From Bryobacteraceae bacterium (GTDB lineage Bacteria; Acidobacteriota; Terriglobia; Bryobacterales; Bryobacteraceae): a stretch of DNA of 64,000 nucleotides. The translations under genes and the position numbers were made by a program. Positions 59,989-64,000 of this stretch are shown piece after piece. Every line of letters starts with the position of its first letter. Position 1 is the stretch's first letter. Below the pieces are notes generated by a model. The model was not told the origin of the DNA and did not search any database. It was given only the letters and a program-made list of their open reading frames with translations. Location: NCBI GenBank assembly GCA_030041985.1, contig JASIAM010000127.1, forward strand, positions 33,285 to 97,284, given 5' to 3'.

Positions 59989-62898
59989 TCAAGCCCCGTG
60001 GCACTTTTTATATTTCTTGCCGCTGCCGCAGGGGCAGAGTTCGTTGCGGCCTACTTTTTGGCCGCCGTTGACCGGCCTCGCTGCCGTTGAAGTATCGCCT
60101 CCCACGAGGCTGAGGTCCGCCATCTCTTTGTCCTTCTTGCGCTGGATGTTGCGCGTGAAATCTTCCATCTGGCGGGCGGCCTGGCGTTGGCGCTCGGCTT
60201 CGGCCTGAGCTCTGAGGTCGCGTTTGGCGTCGCTTTGTTCTGCGGACTCCTCGTCTTCTTCCTCTTCTTCTTCGGGGAACGGCAACACCGGCCCGGTTCC
60301 GGTTTGGACCTGGAGGAAGAACAGATAGCGCACCGTCTCATCTTCGATGCGGTTCCACATGGCTTCGAACAGATCCATCGATTCTTTCTTATATTCGACC
60401 AGCGGATCCTTCTGGCCGTAGGCGCGATTGCCGATGCCCTGCTTCAGTTCGTCCATCGACAGCAGATGGTCTTTCCACTGGTTGTCGATGACCTGCAGCA
60501 TCACAATGCGCTCGGTGTGGCGCATGACATCCGGGCCGACCAGGTCTTCCTTCTCCTGGTATTTCTGGCGGAGGCGCTCCATAAGCAACTCCGTGATTTC
60601 GTCGCGGCTGAGCTGGGAAAAATCGGATGGTTCGAGCTTGTAACCGAACTGGCTGAGCATATCGGTCTGGAGGCTGGCCAGGTCCCAGGTATCGGGATGC
60701 TTGTCGTTGGGACAGCGCCTGTCGATGAACTCCTCGACAGAACCCTGCGCCATATCCATGATGTGCTCTTTCTGATCGATGCCCTCCAGCAGTTGGCGGC
60801 GCATGCCGTACACCGACTTGCGCTGCGCGTTGTTCACATCATCGTATTCGAGCAGGTGTTTGCGCGATTCGAAGTTCTGCACCTCGACGGCTTCCTGCGC
60901 TTTGGCGATGCGGCGCGTGATGAGCCGGGATTCGATCGGCACATCTTCTTCCATACCGAGACGCAGCATGAGATTCTGCATACGCTCGCCGCCGAAGATG
61001 CGGAGCAGATCGTCCTGCAGGGAAAGATAGAAGCGGGAACTGCCGGGATCGCCCTGGCGTCCGGCGCGTCCGCGGAGCTGGTTATCAATGCGCCGCGATT
61101 CATGCCGTTCGGTGCCCACAATGTGCAGGCCGCCGACGGCGACCACTTCATCGTGTTCCTTATCGGTCTCCGCCTTAAAGCGCGCAAACGTCTCGTCCCA
61201 CTTTTCGCGGCGCACACGATAGAACTGATCGTGGTGGGTGAAGTAATAAAAATGCTCGTCGGCGACATATTGCGCCTGGTCCTCAGGGAGCCGCTCCGCG
61301 GTTTTCTCTTTGAGGCAGGCGTCCTTGGTCATGAATTCGGGGTTGCCGCCCAGCAGAATATCGGTGCCGCGGCCTGCCATGTTGGTGGAAACGGTGACCG
61401 CTCCGTGGCGGCCGGCCTGAGCCACAATCGAAGCTTCGCGCTCGTGATTCTTGGCGTTGAGCACCTCGTGCTTCACACCCATGCGTTTGAGAATGCCTGA
61501 GAGCTTTTCCGATTTTTCGACGGAGATGGTGCCCACCAGCACCGGCTGCCCGCGCTCGTTGAACTCCTTGATCTCCTTGGCGGCATTGCGGTATTTTTCG
61601 TCCAGCGTGCGGTAGACGATATCGTGGTTTTCCCTCCGGATTAAGGGCCGGTTGGTGGGAATAACCGTGACATCCAGCTTGTAGGTCTTCTGGAATTCCG
61701 CGGCTTCGGTTTCCGCCGTACCGGTCATGCCGGACAGCTTTTTATACATGCGGAAATAGTTCTGGAAGGTGATGGTGGCCAGCGTCTGATTCTCGCGCTG
61801 GATCTTGACGCCTTCTTTGGCTTCTACGCCTTGGTGGAGGCCATCGCTCCAGCGGCGTCCGGGCATGAGGCGGCCGGTGAACTCATCTACGATAATCACT
61901 TCGGGCCCTTCGTCGCCATCTTTGATCACGTAGTCTTTGTCGCGCTGGTAGAGTACGTGGGCCTTGAGAGCGGCCTCGACGTGGTGCTTCCACTCAATCG
62001 TGTCCAGGCTGTAGATATCTTTGAGGCCAAGCAGGCGTGCGGCTTTGTCGAAACCTTCTTCGGTCAGAGCCACGGCGCGGTGTTTTTCATCGACCGTGTA
62101 ATCGCCGGTGGTGTACTGTTCGCCCGGTTCGCGCCCTTCGATGACCTCGCCGCGAATCAGCTTGGGAATGATGTTGTTCGCCTTGTAATACTTGTCGGTG
62201 GATTCTTCGCTCGGGCCGGATATGATAAGCGGTGTGCGGGCCTCATCCACCAGGATGGAATCGACTTCGTCGACGATGGCGTAGTTGTGGGTGCGCTGGA
62301 CGCAATCTTCCAGCCGGAATTTCATGTTGTCGCGCAGGTAATCGAAGCCGAACTCATTATTGGTGCCGTAGGTGATGTCAGCGCCGTAGGCATCTTTGCG
62401 CTCCTGGTCGTCCAGATCGTGGACGATAACACCCACGCGCAAACCCAAGGTGCGATAGATGCGGCCCATCCATTCGGAATCGCGCTTAGCCAGGTAGTCG
62501 TTAACCGTGACCACGTGAACGCCCTTACCTTCCAGCGCATTGAGGTAAGAGGGCAGTGTGGCGACCAGCGTCTTGCCTTCACCAGTCTTCATTTCGGCGA
62601 TTTTGCCGCTGTGCAGCACCATGCCCCCGATCAACTGCACGTCGAAATGGCGCATGTTGAGGATGCGGCGCCCGGCTTCGCGCACCACCGCGAAGGCCTC
62701 GATCAGTAGGTCTTCGAGGGAGGCGCCCTGGGCAAGCTTCTCTTTGAATTCGATGGTCTTGGCGGCGAGATCGATATCCGAGAGTTGGCGCATGGACGGC
62801 TCGAGATCGTTAATGGCCGCCACCCGCGGGCGCATGCGCTTGATCTCGCGGTCGTTCTTGGTGCCGAAAAGCTTGGCTAAGACGGTATCGACAATCAT
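59989..62898 (-). CDS. secA: Protein translocase ATPase SecA
   Basis: 969 residues. Walker A is [15 protein letters not shown] near residue 100, with [32 protein letters not shown] (Walker B), then [43 protein letters not shown] and [29 protein letters not shown]. The C-terminal zinc-binding tail [12 protein letters not shown] is present at residues 956-967, after an Asp/Glu-rich linker. It is the motor that drives proteins through SecYEG with ATP. The gene stands alone on the minus strand. Family length is normal (about 900-970 residues). Confidence 0.98.
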   Translation of the reverse strand: MIVDTVLAKLFGTKNDREIKRMRPRVAAINDLEPSMRQLSDIDLAAKTIEFKEKLAQGASLEDLLIEAFAVVREAGRRILNMRHFDVQLIGGMVLHSGKIAEMKTGEGKTLVATLPSYLNALEGKGVHVVTVNDYLAKRDSEWMGRIYRTLGLRVGVIVHDLDDQERKDAYGADITYGTNNEFGFDYLRDNMKFRLEDCVQRTHNYAIVDEVDSILVDEARTPLIISGPSEESTDKYYKANNIIPKLIRGEVIEGREPGEQYTTGDYTVDEKHRAVALTEEGFDKAARLLGLKDIYSLDTIEWKHHVEAALKAHVLYQRDKDYVIKDGDEGPEVIIVDEFTGRLMPGRRWSDGLHQGVEAKEGVKIQRENQTLATITFQNYFRMYKKLSGMTGTAETEAAEFQKTYKLDVTVIPTNRPLIRRENHDIVYRTLDEKYRNAAKEIKEFNERGQPVLVGTISVEKSEKLSGILKRMGVKHEVLNAKNHEREASIVAQAGRHGAVTVSTNMAGRGTDILLGGNPEFMTKDACLKEKTAERLPEDQAQYVADEHFYYFTHHDQFYRVRREKWDETFARFKAETDKEHDEVVAVGGLHIVGTERHESRRIDNQLRGRAGRQGDPGSSRFYLSLQDDLLRIFGGERMQNLMLRLGMEEDVPIESRLITRRIAKAQEAVEVQNFESRKHLLEYDDVNNAQRKSVYGMRRQLLEGIDQKEHIMDMAQGSVEEFIDRRCPNDKHPDTWDLASLQTDMLSQFGYKLEPSDFSQLSRDEITELLMERLRQKYQEKEDLVGPDVMRHTERIVMLQVIDNQWKDHLLSMDELKQGIGNRAYGQKDPLVEYKKESMDLFEAMWNRIEDETVRYLFFLQVQTGTGPVLPFPEEEEEEDEESAEQSDAKRDLRAQAEAERQRQAARQMEDFTRNIQRKKDKEMADLSLVGGDTSTAARPVNGGQKVGRNELCPCGSGKKYKKCHGA

Positions 62899-62996
62899 GC
62901 AACCAGTCTCAATGTAGGGACGAGTTTCCGCTTACTATTTTAGCAAGCCGGGTTTTATCGGGTCAGGTGGAGAGGGATTACAATCATTTCCAGATA

Positions 62997-63509
62997 ATGA
63001 AGAATTTCCCCGCCGTTTTGAAGAATCCCCTGGTCATTTCCTTCGGCTTGGCCGTAGTCATCGTTATCGCGGTGATCGCCGGAGTTTTCGTGGTGCAAAG
63101 GGGCGCGCATATGGAACTGCGGGGGCAGATTCTTAAGGTGCGTACGGCGCCGCTCGATGATAACAACTCCGTGGCAGTGGTGGATTTCCGCTTCCTCAAC
63201 ACCGCCAATTTTGACTATGACGTCCGTAAAGTCACGGTAATCGTCCAAACGAAATCCGGCATGCCGCTCGAAGGCATGAGCATATCCGAGGTGGATGCGC
63301 AGCGCCTATTTACCGCCCTTCCACTGCTGGGTCAGAAATACAATCCATCGTTGATCATGTTCAACCACATACCGCCGCACGCCACCCAAGACCGCATGAT
63401 TGCGGCCAGTTTTCCGATTCCGGAGGCGGGTCTCGACATGCGCAAAGGGATCACGGTGCGCGTGGAAGAGGAGGAGGCGGGCGTGGTTTCGGAGATCAAG
63501 GAGAAGTAG
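62997..63509 (+). CDS. Membrane-anchored protein of unknown function
   Basis: 170 residues from ATG 62997; a GTG ten codons upstream (62967) is an alternative. One membrane helix is at about residues 13-35 (LVISFGLAVVIVIAVIAGVFVVQ), then a globular part (MELRGQILKVRTAPLDDNNSVAVVDFRFLNTANFDYDVRKVTVIV) that looks like a beta-sandwich, and a Glu-rich end. Probably a periplasmic domain held by an uncleaved signal anchor. It is divergent from secA, with a 98-base gap. No family was recognised. Confidence 0.6.
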   Translation: MKNFPAVLKNPLVISFGLAVVIVIAVIAGVFVVQRGAHMELRGQILKVRTAPLDDNNSVAVVDFRFLNTANFDYDVRKVTVIVQTKSGMPLEGMSISEVDAQRLFTALPLLGQKYNPSLIMFNHIPPHATQDRMIAASFPIPEAGLDMRKGITVRVEEEEAGVVSEIKEK

Positions 63510-63534
63510 GCTCGCGCGAGGCTTGGAGAAGCCG

Positions 63535-63885
63535 ATGTTGCCCACGCAATCAATAGACGAAGATGAGCTTTTTCTAATGTCGAATTTGTCGCCCAAGCGC
63601 ACCGGCCTGCCCTTTGTGGTGTGGGTTTCGCCGAAGGGAGGCGCCCGTCACGACGTGCGGATCAAAGTTTCACTGGGGCCGAAAGCCAAGCCGAATGAGA
63701 TGGTTTCCGTCACGGTGCGCCCGAACGTGGAGGTTGTCGAGGGTAGTCTCACCTCGGATCAGCTAAGAATGCTGCGGAAATGGGTGGAGCTGAACCGCGA
63801 AACCTTGATAATGTTCTGGGAAGGCGAGATTGAGTATACCGAAGACATGCTCGCTGCGGTGAAGCCCGTCGAAGAAAAGAAATAG
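63535..63885 (+). CDS. Small protein of unknown function (DUF4160-like)
   Basis: 116 residues from ATG 63535, with GGAGAAG seven bases upstream. The sequence LPFVVWVSPKGGARHDVRIKVSLGPKAKP followed by DQLRMLRKWVELNRETLIMFWEGEI has the helix-turn pattern of small DUF4160-like proteins often found near toxin-antitoxin genes. A shorter start at 63577 (MSNLSPKRTGL) is also plausible. No toxin gene is beside it. It overlaps nothing and follows the membrane-anchored gene by 25 bases. Confidence 0.55.
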   Translation: MLPTQSIDEDELFLMSNLSPKRTGLPFVVWVSPKGGARHDVRIKVSLGPKAKPNEMVSVTVRPNVEVVEGSLTSDQLRMLRKWVELNRETLIMFWEGEIEYTEDMLAAVKPVEEKK

Positions 63886-63892
63886 TTGCGGT

Positions 63893-64000
63893 TCAGCTTA
63901 AAGCTGCCACGGCCTGGCGAATGATGCTGAGCAGCGGCTGCGGGAAGACGCCGAACCACACGAGAAGCACCACCAATGCGCCCAGCACGAAGTTGGGGAC
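63893..64000 (-). CDS. NADH dehydrogenase antiporter-like subunit (NuoM/NuoN), C-terminal end
   Basis: The minus-strand frame is open from the right edge to a TGA at 63895-63893 and gives 35 residues: VPNFVLGALVVLLVWFGVF, then PQPLLSIIRQAVAALS. A last membrane helix followed by a GxxPQPLL-type turn and a short amphipathic end is the typical C-terminus of NuoM-type complex I subunits. Which of the antiporter-like subunits it is cannot be decided from this piece. The gene would be the last of its operon and faces the DUF4160-like gene tail to tail, seven bases apart. Confidence 0.5.
   Translation of the reverse strand, partial: VPNFVLGALVVLLVWFGVFPQPLLSIIRQAVAALS

Noticed and set aside
1..64000. 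tRNA or rRNA genes, insertion sequences and phage genes
   Set aside because: No transposase, integrase, tRNA-like cloverleaf or rRNA pattern was noticed on either strand; a tRNA scan would be decisive.

Overview
The window looks like chromosomal DNA of an acidobacterium from the Bryobacterales/Solibacteres side of the phylum (Candidatus Solibacter, Bryobacter, Paludibaculum and relatives). The evidence is a set of lineage-typical families: a TIGR03435-type protein at 55801 and a decayed copy at 50903-51639, a TIGR03437-type C-terminal domain at 57436-59490, two tandem ADOP-type MacB/FtsX permeases without an ATPase (32798-37815), an Oar-like TonB receptor tail at the left edge, and GC-rich codon use throughout. 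No rRNA, tRNA, phage, insertion sequence or CRISPR array was seen.

Layout. 1-5100: end of a TonB-dependent receptor, an argininosuccinate lyase-like enzyme, a small redox group (glutaredoxin-like, thioredoxin-like, exported peroxiredoxin) and a class I aminotransferase. 5090-18850: twelve minus-strand genes that nearly all touch or overlap by 1-11 bases. They encode five B12-binding radical SAM proteins, one SPASM-type radical SAM protein, three small SAM methyltransferases, a sugar O-methyltransferase-like protein, an amidohydrolase and a flavin reductase-like protein. This is the strongest candidate for an undescribed pathway. 18874-31959: an exopolysaccharide locus. The plus-strand half has an initiating sugar transferase, an O-antigen ligase/polymerase, a glycosyltransferase, an ECF sigma factor, an HPr kinase-like protein and a nucleotidyltransferase-like protein. 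The minus-strand half has a glycosyltransferase, a second ligase/polymerase and a Wzz-type chain-length protein, followed by a Tat-type glucoamylase-family hydrolase, a carboxypeptidase-regulatory-like protein and an arabinose-5-phosphate isomerase.

32001-47000: a zinc-ribbon membrane protein, the permease pair, an exported HpcH/HpaI aldolase-like protein, a VapBC-type toxin-antitoxin pair, an exported acidobacterial protein, an MFS exporter, an alginate-export-type porin, a protein with a C-terminal PD-(D/E)XK nuclease signature, a DUF697-like protein and a PEGA-like exported protein. 46712-50861: a soluble PAS histidine kinase and a cobalamin salvage group (cobS, cobT and a BtuF-like protein without a signal peptide). 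This group fits the B12 demand implied by the radical SAM cluster. 50903-57236: a TIGR03435 pseudogene, HicAB, a VWA/MoxR-type AAA pair, signal peptidase I, an intact TIGR03435 protein and a frameshifted DUF6152-like pseudogene. 57436-64000: a large TIGR03437 exported protein, small unknown proteins, secA, and the C-terminal end of an NADH dehydrogenase antiporter-like subunit at the right edge.

Three intergenic sites carry heptad tandem repeats with a TCAG core. Two of them are arranged as long inverted arms that start at or in the stop codon of a gene. Function calls rest on motifs and sequence patterns read by eye; no database search was run.
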